This document shows, in pieces, positions 1-9,159 of a DNA stretch of 64,000 bases. Position numbers and translations under genes: made by a program. The stretch is from Streptomyces alboflavus. Its GTDB lineage: Bacteria; Actinomycetota; Actinomycetes; Streptomycetales; Streptomycetaceae. The stretch is taken from contig NZ_JNXT01000008.1 in the NCBI RefSeq assembly GCF_000716675.1, positions 1 to 64,000 of the forward strand, read 5' to 3'. Positions within the stretch are counted from its first letter, which is position 1; each line of letters starts with the position of its first letter. The notes beneath the pieces are model-generated. The model saw only the letters and a program-made list of their open reading frames with translations. It was not told where the DNA came from and did no database searches.

Positions 1-1
1 C

Positions 2-1378
2 CCCCACGGCACACCCGGCGAACGCATGTACCGCACCGGCGACATCGCCACCTGGACACCACAAGGCCACCTCACCTACCACGGCCGCACCGACACCCAA
101 GTCAAAATCCGCGGCTTCCGCATCGAACCCGCCGAAATCGAAACCGCCCTCACCCACCACCACGCCATCGCCCAAGCACTCGTCACCACCCACACCGACA
201 CCCACTCCACCAACCACCTCATCGCCTACGTCATACCCACCGACCCCACCGCCAACGAACCCACCCCCACACAACTACGCACCTACCTCGCAGACCGCCT
301 CCCCGACCACATGCTGCCGTCCGCGTATCTGCCCCTGGCGCAGGTCCCGTTGACCGCGAACGGGAAAGTGGACCACGAGGCCCTGCCGCGGCCCGAGTTC
401 GCCGCCGCGACCGCGTACCGCGCTCCCGGCACCCCCCAGGAGGAGATTCTGGCCGGTGTCTTCGCCGGCGTGCTCGCCGTCGACCAGGTCGGCGTCGACG
501 ACGACTTCTTCGACCTGGGCGGCAACTCACTCCTCGCGATCCGCCTGGTGAGCAGCATCCGCGCGGTGCTCATGGTGGACATGCCGATGCGGGTGGTGTT
601 CGAGTCCCCGACCGTGGCGGGACTGGCTCGACACCTCTCGGGTGCTGAACTCGAGGGCCACACAGATCCCTTCGGGGTGGTGCTGCCGCTGCGGGGTGGC
701 GGCAGCGGAGCGCCCGTCTGGTTCATCCATCCGGGCCTCGGGCTGTGCTGGCCCTACTTGGGCATGGCCGCCCGCCTGGGCGAGCGGCCTGTCTACGGCA
801 TCCAGGCCAGGGGCTTCGACGGGACCCCGCTGCCGGAGTCCATGGCGGCGATGGTCACCGACTACGTCGAGCAGATCCTCAGCGTCCAGCCGGACGGGCC
901 CTTCCACCTGGTCGGACACTCCATCGGTGGGACCATCGGGCACGCCATCGCCGTGGAGCTCCAACGTCGGGGCCATGAGGTCCCGTTGCTGGCCGTCCTC
1001 GACTCCGTTCCCAGCCACTGGTTCGCCCGACAGGAAGCGCAGGACACGTCCTCGGCACGCGACGGCATCAGGGACTACCTGGTGTCCTCGGGTGCCGACC
1101 ATGACGCCGACCGCGAGCAGCTGATCGAGAACGGCGCCACGATCCTGATCGAACACACCCGTATGGCAGGGGAGTTCACTCAGCCGAGCGGCTACCGCGG
1201 GGTCACGCTGTTCTTCAACGCGACCCTCAACAGCGACGAGTCGTACGCACCGCTCTGGGAGCCCCATGTCGAGGGGCCCCTGCACACGTACGACATCCAG
1301 GCGACACACGTCGACCTGCATGAACCGCGGCCCGGCGCTGAGATCTGCGCGGTCATCAACCGTCATCTGAAGGGGTAG
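2..1378 (+). CDS. NRPS C-terminal fragment (end of A domain, PCP, thioesterase); 5' partial
   Basis: 3' end of a nonribosomal peptide synthetase whose start lies before the window. The reading frame is already open at base 2. It begins just before the A-domain motif MYRTGD, continues through the A10-like motif NGKVD (near residue 120), then a peptidyl carrier protein with [13 protein letters not shown] (Ser is the phosphopantetheine site, about residue 177), and ends in a type I thioesterase with GHSIGG (nucleophile Ser about residue 305) and a late THVDLHEP segment that probably holds the catalytic His. As the last module it would release the finished peptide. Base composition changes sharply near 310: upstream codons are almost G-free and C-ending, downstream they look like normal Streptomyces codons. 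This suggests an A-domain exchange. A hairpin terminator follows the stop codon. The peptide product cannot be told from this piece. Confidence 0.95.
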   Translation, partial: PHGTPGERMYRTGDIATWTPQGHLTYHGRTDTQVKIRGFRIEPAEIETALTHHHAIAQALVTTHTDTHSTNHLIAYVIPTDPTANEPTPTQLRTYLADRLPDHMLPSAYLPLAQVPLTANGKVDHEALPRPEFAAATAYRAPGTPQEEILAGVFAGVLAVDQVGVDDDFFDLGGNSLLAIRLVSSIRAVLMVDMPMRVVFESPTVAGLARHLSGAELEGHTDPFGVVLPLRGGGSGAPVWFIHPGLGLCWPYLGMAARLGERPVYGIQARGFDGTPLPESMAAMVTDYVEQILSVQPDGPFHLVGHSIGGTIGHAIAVELQRRGHEVPLLAVLDSVPSHWFARQEAQDTSSARDGIRDYLVSSGADHDADREQLIENGATILIEHTRMAGEFTQPSGYRGVTLFFNATLNSDESYAPLWEPHVEGPLHTYDIQATHVDLHEPRPGAEICAVINRHLKG

Positions 1379-1402
1379 CCGGCCACCGACCCCACGCGTT
1401 CT

Positions 1403-1446
1403 CCGGGAGGGGCCGTCGCCGTCACCACGGCGGCGGCCCCTCCCGG
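1403..1446 (+). terminator. Strong hairpin terminator after the NRPS fragment
   Basis: A 13-bp perfect inverted repeat (1403-1415 with 1434-1446) continues inward through one T-G wobble and five more pairs to a 6-nt loop at 1422-1427, giving a stem of about 19 bp. It starts 25 bp after the NRPS stop codon. There is no clear T-run, which is common for Streptomyces terminators. Confidence 0.75.
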
Positions 1447-1702
1447 CCGTCCACGCCACCTCCGCCCCAGGTCGAACACGCCTTCGCGTGCCACCACCAC
1501 ACCCCCGTCCGATCGGGCCAACAGGCTCTGGGATCGGTCAAGTTAAGTGTGTCCTGACGGCTTGAAATCACTGGTGCCACCAGCCGGGAGATTCCCCATC
1601 ACCACAGGTCACACGGCATGACTTCGTCGTACAGGCACCCGCGACGGGTCACCTGCTGGTGAATCCCTTCTCAAAGCTTGGGCACGAATTGCACACACCC
1701 CC

Positions 1703-1731
1703 TCTACAACCTGACCCCCATGGTCTAAATT
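1703..1731 (+). promoter_or_regulatory. Possible promoter for the polysaccharide operon
   Basis: TCTACA at 1703-1708 and TAAATT at 1726-1731 are spaced 17 bp apart, and each matches 4 of 6 consensus bases. The site sits at the start of the folded leader region and about 380 bp before the first gene. The match is weak. The rest of 1447-1730 shows no gene that I can support. Confidence 0.2.
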
Positions 1732-1811
1732 GACCGTGCTTCAGCTGTTCGGAGACGAAGCGACCGTTAATGATCTATGGATCCGGCGCCATGCACAGCC
1801 AGCAGTAGCGT

Positions 1812-1941
1812 CCCCGGTGCCAGGCCGGGGGCGGTCAGATATCGGGGCCCGACAGGGGGGCCCGGGTGCGGGGAGCACCCGGGGTTTCGACGGGCCCGGC
1901 ACGTCTCGGAAGTACGGCAGGGGCCACAACTCCCGTGCCGT
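1812..1941 (+). promoter_or_regulatory. Folded, leader-like region upstream of the polysaccharide operon
   Basis: This non-coding stretch contains several exact inverted repeats. CCCCGG/CCGGGG lies at 1812-1817/1825-1830. A 9-bp perfect hairpin (1861-1869 with 1875-1883, 5-nt loop) is enclosed by a second 7-bp helix (1845-1851 with 1891-1897). ACGGCA/TGCCGT lies at 1914-1919/1936-1941. Nested helices of this kind suggest a structured 5' untranslated leader for the gene starting at 2109. I do not recognise a known riboswitch class. GC-rich DNA gives chance hairpins, so function is inferred. Confidence 0.4.
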
Positions 1942-2108
1942 CGGGGTGAGTTGTTCACGTAACGCTGAGGCAGCCGGATTTGTCATGCGCGGGAGGCGGG
2001 GGCCTCCTGCGGCGAGGAACAGCGCGGCGCCGGGGGCGAGACCTCCCGGGGGGATGAACAGGGGAGCAGGCAACACGTCGAGCCACTGGCGCAACCTGGG
2101 GGGGTTCT

Positions 2109-3587
2109 GTGCAGCAGGGGGAATTAGTCAACCCGTTTCCGTCGACGCGCGGGCGTCTGACGAACGGGGCAAGCAGCCAGCCCGCGAGTGATTGGGAGCA
2201 GCGGTACCGCCGCGCCGTGATCACCAGCGACACGGTGTCCACCGCCTTCGTGGTGGCGGCGATCGGGGGCTTCTTCGGGGTCCGGGACGCGGCCAACTGG
2301 CATGAGAACTGGGCGTTTCTCGCCTTCGGCACCGAGTTGCTGATCCTCGGGTCGCTCGGTGTGAGCCGATCGTGGGCCCCGGCCGTACTCGGTCAGGGAG
2401 CCGAGGAGTTCCGCCGGCTCGGACGGTCCCTGTTCACCGCGGCTGTCGTACTGGCCCTCGGCGGGATCGCCCTCACCTCGCGCAACATCAAACTCTGGAT
2501 CTTCGTCGCGATCCCCGCGATCGCGCTCGTCACCATGACCGCGCGCTATGTGCTGCGCCTGTGGCTGCACAAACAGCGCAAGGAGGGGCGGTGCCTGAGA
2601 CCGGTGCTCGCCGCCGGGAGCCCGGCCACCGTGCGCGATCTGATCAGCAGGGCCCGCAAGTTCCCGCACCTCGGCTGGCGTGTGGAGGCGGTGTGCACGA
2701 CCGACGGTCACGGGCTCGACGGTGACCATCTGGACGGGGTGCCGGTCGTCGGCGAACTGTCGGACGTCGCGGGCCATGTCCGCCGCGACGGCTACCGCGT
2801 CGTCGCGGTCACCCCGGACCCGCACTGGTCACCGGACCGGCTGCAGCGCCTCGCCTGGAACCTCGAGGGCAGCGACGCCGACATGGTCGTGGCCCCCGTC
2901 CTGATGGAGGTGGCCGGGCCCCGGCTGCACGTCGACGCGGTGCTCGGCATCCCGCTCCTGCGGGTCAGCATGCCGACCTTCACCGGGGGCCGGCGGGCGG
3001 TCAAGGCGGTCGTCGACCGGATGAGCGCGGTGATCCTCCTTGTCCTGTTCGCGCCGCTGATGGTGTTCGTCGGACTGCTCGTCCTCGCGGACAGCCGGGG
3101 CGGGGCGTTCTACCGCCAGCGCCGGGTCGGCAAGGACGGCCGCGAGTTCACCATCTACAAGTTCCGCACGATGGTCACCGGGGCCGACGGGGCGCGGGCC
3201 GCGCTCGCCGAACTCAATGAGGGCGCGGGCCTGTTGTTCAAGCTCCGCCGGGATCCGCGGGTGACCCGGGTGGGAGCGGTGCTCCGGCGGTACTCGATCG
3301 ACGAACTCCCGCAGCTTTTCAACGTACTCACCGGATCGATGTCGCTCGTCGGTCCGCGGCCCCCGCTGCCGGAGGAGTCCGCGGCGTACGGCCCGGACAT
3401 CCGGCGGCGCCTGCTGGTCAAGCCCGGCCTCACCGGCCTGTGGCAGATCAGCGGACGCAGCGACCTGCCGTGGGAGGAGGCCGTGCGGCTCGATCTGCGG
3501 TACGTGGAGGACTGGTCGCTCGCCCTGGACACAGTGATCTTGTGGAAGACGCTGCGTGCGGTGCTCCAGGGACAGGGGGCCTATTGA
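2109..3587 (+). CDS. Polyprenyl-phosphate sugar-1-phosphate transferase (priming glycosyltransferase)
   Basis: Starts polysaccharide repeat-unit synthesis by moving a sugar-1-phosphate from a nucleotide sugar to the undecaprenyl phosphate carrier in the membrane. It is 492 aa, the usual size for WcaJ/WbaP-like proteins. About four N-terminal membrane segments (residues 40-150) are followed by a CoA-binding-like middle, a further hydrophobic segment near 308-328 and the bacterial sugar transferase domain with YKFRTM, RYSIDELPQL, SLVGPRPPLP and KPGLTGLWQI. The GTG start at 2109 follows a GGGGGG ribosome site by about 5 nt. The next in-frame start candidate (GTG 2217) would remove the conserved DWEQRYRR segment, so I keep 2109. 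Codon 6 (2124-2126) is then TTA, which points to bldA-dependent translation. It is the first gene of the long operon. Confidence 0.93.
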   Translation: MQQGELVNPFPSTRGRLTNGASSQPASDWEQRYRRAVITSDTVSTAFVVAAIGGFFGVRDAANWHENWAFLAFGTELLILGSLGVSRSWAPAVLGQGAEEFRRLGRSLFTAAVVLALGGIALTSRNIKLWIFVAIPAIALVTMTARYVLRLWLHKQRKEGRCLRPVLAAGSPATVRDLISRARKFPHLGWRVEAVCTTDGHGLDGDHLDGVPVVGELSDVAGHVRRDGYRVVAVTPDPHWSPDRLQRLAWNLEGSDADMVVAPVLMEVAGPRLHVDAVLGIPLLRVSMPTFTGGRRAVKAVVDRMSAVILLVLFAPLMVFVGLLVLADSRGGAFYRQRRVGKDGREFTIYKFRTMVTGADGARAALAELNEGAGLLFKLRRDPRVTRVGAVLRRYSIDELPQLFNVLTGSMSLVGPRPPLPEESAAYGPDIRRRLLVKPGLTGLWQISGRSDLPWEEAVRLDLRYVEDWSLALDTVILWKTLRAVLQGQGAY

Positions 3588-3661
3588 TACCCGGGGGGCG
3601 TCGTCCGACCGGCGAACGACATGGCAGGCCGGAAGGGCGTGCCTGGGGGGAGGAACGGGTG

Positions 3662-4978
3662 ATGAGAGTCAGTGTCTTAGGGCTCGGCTACGTGGGCTGT
3701 GTGTCGGCCGCGTGCCTGGCCAGTCTGGGTCACGACGTGATCGGCGTCGATGTGAACCCGGTGAAGGTCGACATGGTGAACGACGGCAAGGCACCCGTCG
3801 TCGAGGAGCGGATCGGCGAGCTCGTCGCCGAGGTCGTGGGGGCAGGCAAGCTGCGCGCCACCACCGACGTCCGCGAGGCGGTCATGGGCAGTGACGTTTC
3901 CCTCGTCTGTGTGGGCACGCCGTCGGAGCCCAACGGCAGCCTGTGCACCGCCTACTTGGAGCGCGTCACCGAGCAGATCGGTGCCGCGGTGGCCGAGCGG
4001 GGCGGGCGGCACACCGTCGTGTTCCGCTCCACCATGCTCCCGGGCACCTGCCTGAACCTGCTCGTGCCGATCCTGGAGAAGTTCCTCGGCGGCACGGCGG
4101 GGGTGGACATCGGGGTCGCGGTGAACCCGGAGTTCCTGCGCGAGGGCACGAGTGTGCGGGACTTCTTCGACCCGCCGAAGACCGTCATCGGCGAACTCGA
4201 CGCGGCCAGCGGCGATGTGGTGGCGGCGTTGTACGAGGGGCTGCCCGGCGAGGTGTTCCGGGTGCCGGTCCCGGCGGCGGAGGCGATCAAGTACGCGGAC
4301 AACGCGTTCCACGGCCTCAAGATCGGCTTCGCGAACGAGCTGGGCGCGGTGTGCCAGGCGCTCGGCGTGGACTCGCACCAGGTGATGGACGTCTTCCTGG
4401 CCGACCGCAAGCTGAACATCAGTCCCGCCTATCTGCGGCCCGGCTTCGCCTTCGGCGGCTCCTGCCTGCCCAAGGACCTGCGCAGCCTGGTGCACGCGGC
4501 GCAGCGGGCCGACGTCTCGGTGCCCATCCTCGCCCATGTGCTGCCGTCCAACGCCGACCATCTGCAGCGTGCGGTGGACCTCGTCGAGCGCACCGGCAAG
4601 CGCCGGGTCGGCCTGTTCGGTCTCTCCTTCAAGCCCGGCACCGACGACCTCCGCGAGAGCCCGCTCGTCGAGCTGGCGGAACGTCTCTTCGGCAAGGGGT
4701 ACGACCTGCGGATCTACGACGCCAACGTGAGCCTGTCGCGGCTCCTCGGCGCGAACCGCGAGTACATCGAGACCCGGCTCCCGCACCTCGGGCAGCTGCT
4801 CGCGGACTCCGTCGAGGAGGTCCTCGCACACGCCGACGTGTGCCTCGTCGGGACCAGGGACCCGGCCGTCCTCGCGGCGCTGCCGCATGGCGCGGAGCCG
4901 GTGATCGTCGACCTCATCCACCTTCCCGACGCCGACGCGCGCCGGGCCGAACCTGGGTACGTGGGCCTTGCTTGGTGA
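3662..4978 (+). CDS. GDP-mannose 6-dehydrogenase-like (UDP-glucose/GDP-mannose dehydrogenase family)
   Basis: NAD-dependent four-electron oxidation of a nucleotide hexose to the uronic acid. The 438-aa protein has the N-terminal Rossmann motif GLGYVG, a middle helical domain and the catalytic GGSCLPKD with Cys at residue 268, the same number as the active-site Cys of Pseudomonas AlgD. Other segments are also AlgD-like (PGFAFGGSCLPKD, TDDLRESPLVELAE, GANREYIE), so GDP-mannuronate is the most likely product; UDP-glucose is the alternative. The ATG at 3662 follows GGGGGGAGGA at about 7 nt; an adjacent in-frame GTG at 3659 is possible. Codon 6 (3677-3679) is TTA, as in the gene before it. The end overlaps the next gene by 11 bp. 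Confidence 0.9.
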   Translation: MRVSVLGLGYVGCVSAACLASLGHDVIGVDVNPVKVDMVNDGKAPVVEERIGELVAEVVGAGKLRATTDVREAVMGSDVSLVCVGTPSEPNGSLCTAYLERVTEQIGAAVAERGGRHTVVFRSTMLPGTCLNLLVPILEKFLGGTAGVDIGVAVNPEFLREGTSVRDFFDPPKTVIGELDAASGDVVAALYEGLPGEVFRVPVPAAEAIKYADNAFHGLKIGFANELGAVCQALGVDSHQVMDVFLADRKLNISPAYLRPGFAFGGSCLPKDLRSLVHAAQRADVSVPILAHVLPSNADHLQRAVDLVERTGKRRVGLFGLSFKPGTDDLRESPLVELAERLFGKGYDLRIYDANVSLSRLLGANREYIETRLPHLGQLLADSVEEVLAHADVCLVGTRDPAVLAALPHGAEPVIVDLIHLPDADARRAEPGYVGLAW

Positions 4979-6233
4979 CGCAACACGCCGCGACCGGCGA
5001 AACCGGCGCGCGCTGATCTTGGTGGAGAACCTGTCGGTGCCCTTCGACCGGCGGGTGTGGCAGGAGTGCACGACACTGCGCGACGCGGGCTGGACGGTGC
5101 ACGTCATCTGCCCGCGGGGGGAGAAGCGGGACACGGAGCCGGAGGCGGTGATCGACGGGGTGCGGATCCACCGTTACCCGTTGCGCGCGGCCACCGGGGG
5201 CCCGGCCGGGTATCTGCGGGAGTACGGCTCGGCGCTGTGGCACACGTACCGGCTCGCCCGGAAGGTCGGTCCGGTCCACGTGGTGCACGCCTGCAATCCG
5301 CCGGACCTGTTGTTCCTGCCCGCGCGGTGGCTGACGCGGCGCGGCGCGCGGTTCGTCTTCGACCAGCACGACCTGGTGCCCGAGCTGTACCTGTCCCGGT
5401 TCGACCGCGGCAAGGATCTGCTCTACCGCGCCGTGTGCGCCCTGGAGCGGCTGACCTACCGGGCCGCGGACATCGTGATCGCCACGAACGAGAGCTACCG
5501 GGATGTCGCGGTGAGCCGGGGCGGCAAGAGACCCGAGGACGTCTTCGTGGTGCGCAGCGCGCCCGCCGTCGAGCGGTTCCAACCGGTGCCGCCCGAGCCG
5601 GAGTTGAAGCGCGGCAAGCCCCATCTGCTGTGCTATCTGGGCGTGATGGGACCGCAGGACGGCGTCGACTACGCCCTGCGGGCCCTCGCGAAGCTGCGCG
5701 ACGAGGTCGGGCGGACCGACTGGCACGCGGTGTTCGTCGGCTCCGGCGACGCCTTCGACTCGATGGTGGAGCTGTCGCGGCAGCTCGGGCTCGACGACCA
5801 GGTGCAGTTCACCGGGCGCATCCCGGACGCCGATCTGGTGCGCTACCTGTCCACGGCGGATGTGTGCCTCTCCCCCGACCCGCACAATCCGCTCAACGAC
5901 GTGTCGACGATGAACAAGGTCCTCGAGTACATGGCGATGGGCCGTCCGATCGTCTCGTTCGACCTCCGGGAGGCCCGCGTCTCCGCCGGGGAGGCCGCCG
6001 TCTACGCGCCCGCCAACGACGAGGCCCGGTTCGCCGGGCTCGTCGCGCAGCTCCTCGACGATCCGGAGCTGCGCGCCCGCATGGGCAAGATCGGCCAGGA
6101 ACGGATCAACGGGGAGCTGTCCTGGCGCAACTCGCAAGTGTCGCTGCTCGCCGCCTACGCCGCTGCCTGCCGTGACCGCGCCGCGGTGTCGGCCCGCTCC
6201 CCGATCAGCACAGGGAAGAGGCAGCGCAGTTGA
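4968..6233 (+). CDS. Glycosyltransferase family 4
   Basis: GT-B fold glycosyltransferase of 421 aa, probably adding a sugar to the lipid-linked repeat unit on the cytoplasmic face. The N-terminal half has ENLSVPFDRRVWQE (typical of WbpH/WcfI-like GT4) and the C-terminal half has the donor-site pattern LSPDPHNPLNDVSTMNKVLEYMAMGRPIV, with the E that contacts the nucleotide sugar. The start is uncertain: TTG 4968 overlaps the dehydrogenase stop, and the ribosome site is poor. GTG at 5022 lies inside the conserved block and is unlikely. The stop overlaps the next start (TTGA). Confidence 0.88.
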   Translation: MLGDATRRDRRNRRALILVENLSVPFDRRVWQECTTLRDAGWTVHVICPRGEKRDTEPEAVIDGVRIHRYPLRAATGGPAGYLREYGSALWHTYRLARKVGPVHVVHACNPPDLLFLPARWLTRRGARFVFDQHDLVPELYLSRFDRGKDLLYRAVCALERLTYRAADIVIATNESYRDVAVSRGGKRPEDVFVVRSAPAVERFQPVPPEPELKRGKPHLLCYLGVMGPQDGVDYALRALAKLRDEVGRTDWHAVFVGSGDAFDSMVELSRQLGLDDQVQFTGRIPDADLVRYLSTADVCLSPDPHNPLNDVSTMNKVLEYMAMGRPIVSFDLREARVSAGEAAVYAPANDEARFAGLVAQLLDDPELRARMGKIGQERINGELSWRNSQVSLLAAYAAACRDRAAVSARSPISTGKRQRS

Positions 6234-7597
6234 GTGAAGAAGCAATACGCCTGGTGACGATCGGGCGGATCTTCCGTCGGCGGTGGCGGCTCCTCGCCAT
6301 CGTCGCCGTGACAGGCGCGCTCTTCGGCTTCGGCGTCTCACTGCTGTTCCCGCCGAAGTACACCGCTTCGGCGTCGGTCCTGCTGCCGGGGCAGTGGGAG
6401 GAGCGCGAGCTGCTGACCCAGGCGGAGATCGCGACGAGTTCGGCCGTGGTCGACCGCGCGGCCGCCACGCTCCGCTGGAAGGGCGTCAGCGGCGGCGAGC
6501 TGCGGGGTCAGGTGAGCGCCAAGGCCTCCGACGGCAACATCATCAAGATCTCGGGTACGGCCGAGAGCCCGCGGCGCGCGCAACAGCTCTCCGACCGGAT
6601 GGCGGAGCAGTTCGTGGGCTTCGCCGCGCGGATCGCGGGCGACGACGACCAATCCGACGCGGCCACGGGACCCGAGGCCCTGCGGCAGAAGGTGACCGAG
6701 ACCAACCGCCGCATCAGCGACCTGGCCGACGCCGCCGACCCGGGGCAGACCGTGGAGAGCGTGCAGGCCCGCACCGAACTGGAGAAGCTGCGCACCGCGC
6801 TGCAGGAAGCCATGAAGAAACTGGACGAGTCCGACCGGGCGACCGACAAGGCCGGCATGGTCGTCATGGGCCCGGCGGCCCGGCCGACCAGCGAGGCGCC
6901 GCCGACGAGAACGCAGTTCGTCGTCGCGGGGGCCCTGCTGTTCTTCCTGGTCGCGGTCATCGGCCATCTCGCCGCCGCACGGAGCAACCGTCGGCTGCGC
7001 GGCGAGGCGGAGATCGCGTCGGCGCTGAGATCCGCCGTCCTCGGTGCCGTCGACGTGCCGGGAGACCGGACCGCGCAGCGGCCCCGGAGCGGTGGCCCCC
7101 GGGCCCGGATCCGCCAGGTGCTCGGCCTCGACACCCGGTGGGACCTGCCGGCGCCGAGACGGTCCGGCGACGAGGCCGGCAGACGGATCAGATACCGGCG
7201 GGTGTGCGCCCGCCTCCGCGAGAAGCTCCTCGCACCCCGGCGGCTGCTCGTGGTCGTACCGGACGGCGACGAGATCGCCCGCCGGGCCGCCGATCAGCTC
7301 GTCGCCGAGGCCAAGGGCGACCCGATGCTGCGCGTGGTGGACGTCTCCGTGGAGCGGCCGACGGTGCCGGACCGCGACACCGAGTCGGGTGCCCTGGTCG
7401 TGCTCAGCACCGGCAGCTGGACCGCGGGCGAACTCGGCGGCATCGCCGAGGCGTGTGCGGACGGCAGGCACGAGGTCGTCGGCGTCGTCGTCGCCGGTGC
7501 GGTCCAGGACCGTCCGGCGCGCTCCGCCGGTCGTCCCGCACCGAGCGCCGCCCCGGCGCTCGCGGCGCGCGGTCAGGCGACGGGAGGCTCCGGGTGA
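6230..7597 (+). CDS. Wzz-like polysaccharide chain-length/co-polymerase protein, copy 1
   Basis: 455-aa membrane protein of the Wzz/co-polymerase type, which helps set polymer length together with a Wzy polymerase. The first membrane segment is at about 21-40, followed by PPKYTASASVLLPG, typical of the start of Wzz domains. A periplasmic part contains a coiled-coil-like stretch around 150-205, and a second membrane segment lies at about 229-250. The C-terminal 200 residues face the cytoplasm but lack a recognisable Walker A motif, unlike BY-kinases. TTG start at 6230 overlaps the preceding TGA, with AAGAGG upstream. A second, related gene follows directly. Confidence 0.82.
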   Translation: MSEEAIRLVTIGRIFRRRWRLLAIVAVTGALFGFGVSLLFPPKYTASASVLLPGQWEERELLTQAEIATSSAVVDRAAATLRWKGVSGGELRGQVSAKASDGNIIKISGTAESPRRAQQLSDRMAEQFVGFAARIAGDDDQSDAATGPEALRQKVTETNRRISDLADAADPGQTVESVQARTELEKLRTALQEAMKKLDESDRATDKAGMVVMGPAARPTSEAPPTRTQFVVAGALLFFLVAVIGHLAAARSNRRLRGEAEIASALRSAVLGAVDVPGDRTAQRPRSGGPRARIRQVLGLDTRWDLPAPRRSGDEAGRRIRYRRVCARLREKLLAPRRLLVVVPDGDEIARRAADQLVAEAKGDPMLRVVDVSVERPTVPDRDTESGALVVLSTGSWTAGELGGIAEACADGRHEVVGVVVAGAVQDRPARSAGRPAPSAAPALAARGQATGGSG

Positions 7598-9156
7598 CCA
7601 CGAGTACGACATCGGAGTCGTCGGCCTCCACTCCGCTCCTCGACCTGCAGGCGCTGGTGGTGGCGGTGCGCAGGCGCCGTCGCCTCTGGTGCTCCCTCGC
7701 GCTGCTCGGGTTCGTGCTCGGCGCGGCGTTCGCCGTCCTGCGACCGCCGCCGCCGACGGCGGCGACCAAGGTGCTCGTCGCGCACCAGGAGGACCAGCCG
7801 AACGACACCGGCACGCTGATCCGCACCGACGTGGAGCTGCTCAAGACCACCCTGATCGCGAGCAAGGCCCTCCAGGCCCTCAAGTCCCCGGAGAAGCCCG
7901 AGGACTTCATGCGGGACTACCGGGGCACGGGCATCACCAACAACCTGATGCGGATCGACGTCACGGCCGACACCGAGGAGAAGGCGGTGGCCCGGGCCAA
8001 GGCGCTCGCCGACGCGTTCGTCGCCGACCATGTGCGGCGGATGCGGGAGACCGCGAAGGCCGAGGCCAAGGCCCTGCTCGACCAGCGTGAGCGGATGCGG
8101 GACGAGCTGGCCAAGGTCAACGAGGCGATCGGGGACCGGGATCCGGAGAGCGACTCGAAGGAGTCGGCCAGCATCGAGTCGCTCTTCGCCCGCAGGGCCG
8201 AGCTGAACTCGCGGATCGCCGACTTCGCCCAGCGCGCCGAGGAGGCCCGCGTGGGCACGCCCCGGCTCATCGCGGGGACACAGATCGTGGACGCGCCGCG
8301 CGCGGTGCCGCACTCCCTGCCCAAGGCCGCCGTCACCAGTGCCGGGATCGGGCTCGTCCTCGGGCTCGTCCTCGGCATCGCGGTGGCCGCGGTCGGCACG
8401 GTGGTCGCGGACCGTCCCGTGCTGCGCCGCCAGATCGCGGCGAACCTGGGCGCCTCGGTCATCGCGGAACTGCCCCGGCTGCCGCGCCGTTCGGCCCGGC
8501 TGTGGCAGCTCCGCCGGACCCGGGCCGCGCGGTCGAGACTCACCACGTCCCTGGCCCGCACCGTGCGCGGCTCCGCGGAACCGGTGTCGCTCCTGGAGCT
8601 GGGCTGTGCGCGCACCACGAGCGTCATCGCCCTGGACGTCGCCAGGGCGCTGGCGGCCGAGGGGCCGGTCGTCATCGTCGACGGTCTGCCCGGGGCGCAG
8701 CTCGCGGGCCGCCATCAGGAGCCGGGAGACCCGGACGTCGTCGCCGGCGAGGACACCGCGTCCGTGCCGCAGCAGACGCGGCGGCTCGGCGTCGGCTCGG
8801 TCGCGCCCGGCACGGCCTGGACCGACCTCCGGTTCCTGGGCAGCCGGACCGTGCTCGTCGTGCGGGCCGGGCACGGCAGCGCCGCGTGGCTGCACACCGT
8901 GGCACGGCAACTCGCCGACCTGGACATCCCGGTGATCGGCGTGGTGCTGATCGACCCCGATCCGCGGGACCGGACCGACGGCACCCTGTGGGACGGGCTG
9001 CACACCGCGCTGCGCGGCCCTTTCAGGCGGATGACCCGGCCGAACGGCGGGGGTACCGCGCACGCCGTCCAGGCAGTGGGGGACGGTCCGCCACGGACGG
9101 AGCGACCGCCGGTACCGGCCGCGCGAGCAGCGAACAGCGACCAGGAGGCGCGGTAG
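7594..9156 (+). CDS. Wzz-like chain-length protein with degenerate nucleotide-binding domain, copy 2
   Basis: 520-aa paralogue in layout of the preceding gene. Membrane segments lie near 31-49 and 244-272, with a long coiled-coil-like extracellular part (residues 140-220). The C-terminal domain looks like a worn-down tyrosine-kinase/ATPase fold: the strand VSLLELGCARTTSVIALDVA stands where a Walker A loop would be but has no GxxxxGKS, while VVIVDG resembles Walker B. It is therefore probably a structural co-polymerase, not a kinase. GTG start at 7594 overlaps the TGA of the previous gene (GTGA), so translation is coupled. The next gene begins 3 bp after its stop. Confidence 0.82.
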   Translation: MTTSTTSESSASTPLLDLQALVVAVRRRRRLWCSLALLGFVLGAAFAVLRPPPPTAATKVLVAHQEDQPNDTGTLIRTDVELLKTTLIASKALQALKSPEKPEDFMRDYRGTGITNNLMRIDVTADTEEKAVARAKALADAFVADHVRRMRETAKAEAKALLDQRERMRDELAKVNEAIGDRDPESDSKESASIESLFARRAELNSRIADFAQRAEEARVGTPRLIAGTQIVDAPRAVPHSLPKAAVTSAGIGLVLGLVLGIAVAAVGTVVADRPVLRRQIAANLGASVIAELPRLPRRSARLWQLRRTRAARSRLTTSLARTVRGSAEPVSLLELGCARTTSVIALDVARALAAEGPVVIVDGLPGAQLAGRHQEPGDPDVVAGEDTASVPQQTRRLGVGSVAPGTAWTDLRFLGSRTVLVVRAGHGSAAWLHTVARQLADLDIPVIGVVLIDPDPRDRTDGTLWDGLHTALRGPFRRMTRPNGGGTAHAVQAVGDGPPRTERPPVPAARAANSDQEAR

Positions 9157-9159
9157 CAC

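Noticed and set aside
1730..2191. Possible 153-residue gene upstream of the priming transferase
   Set aside because: Glycine/arginine-rich product without known motifs, no clear ribosome site, and it runs through the inverted repeats and into the next gene.
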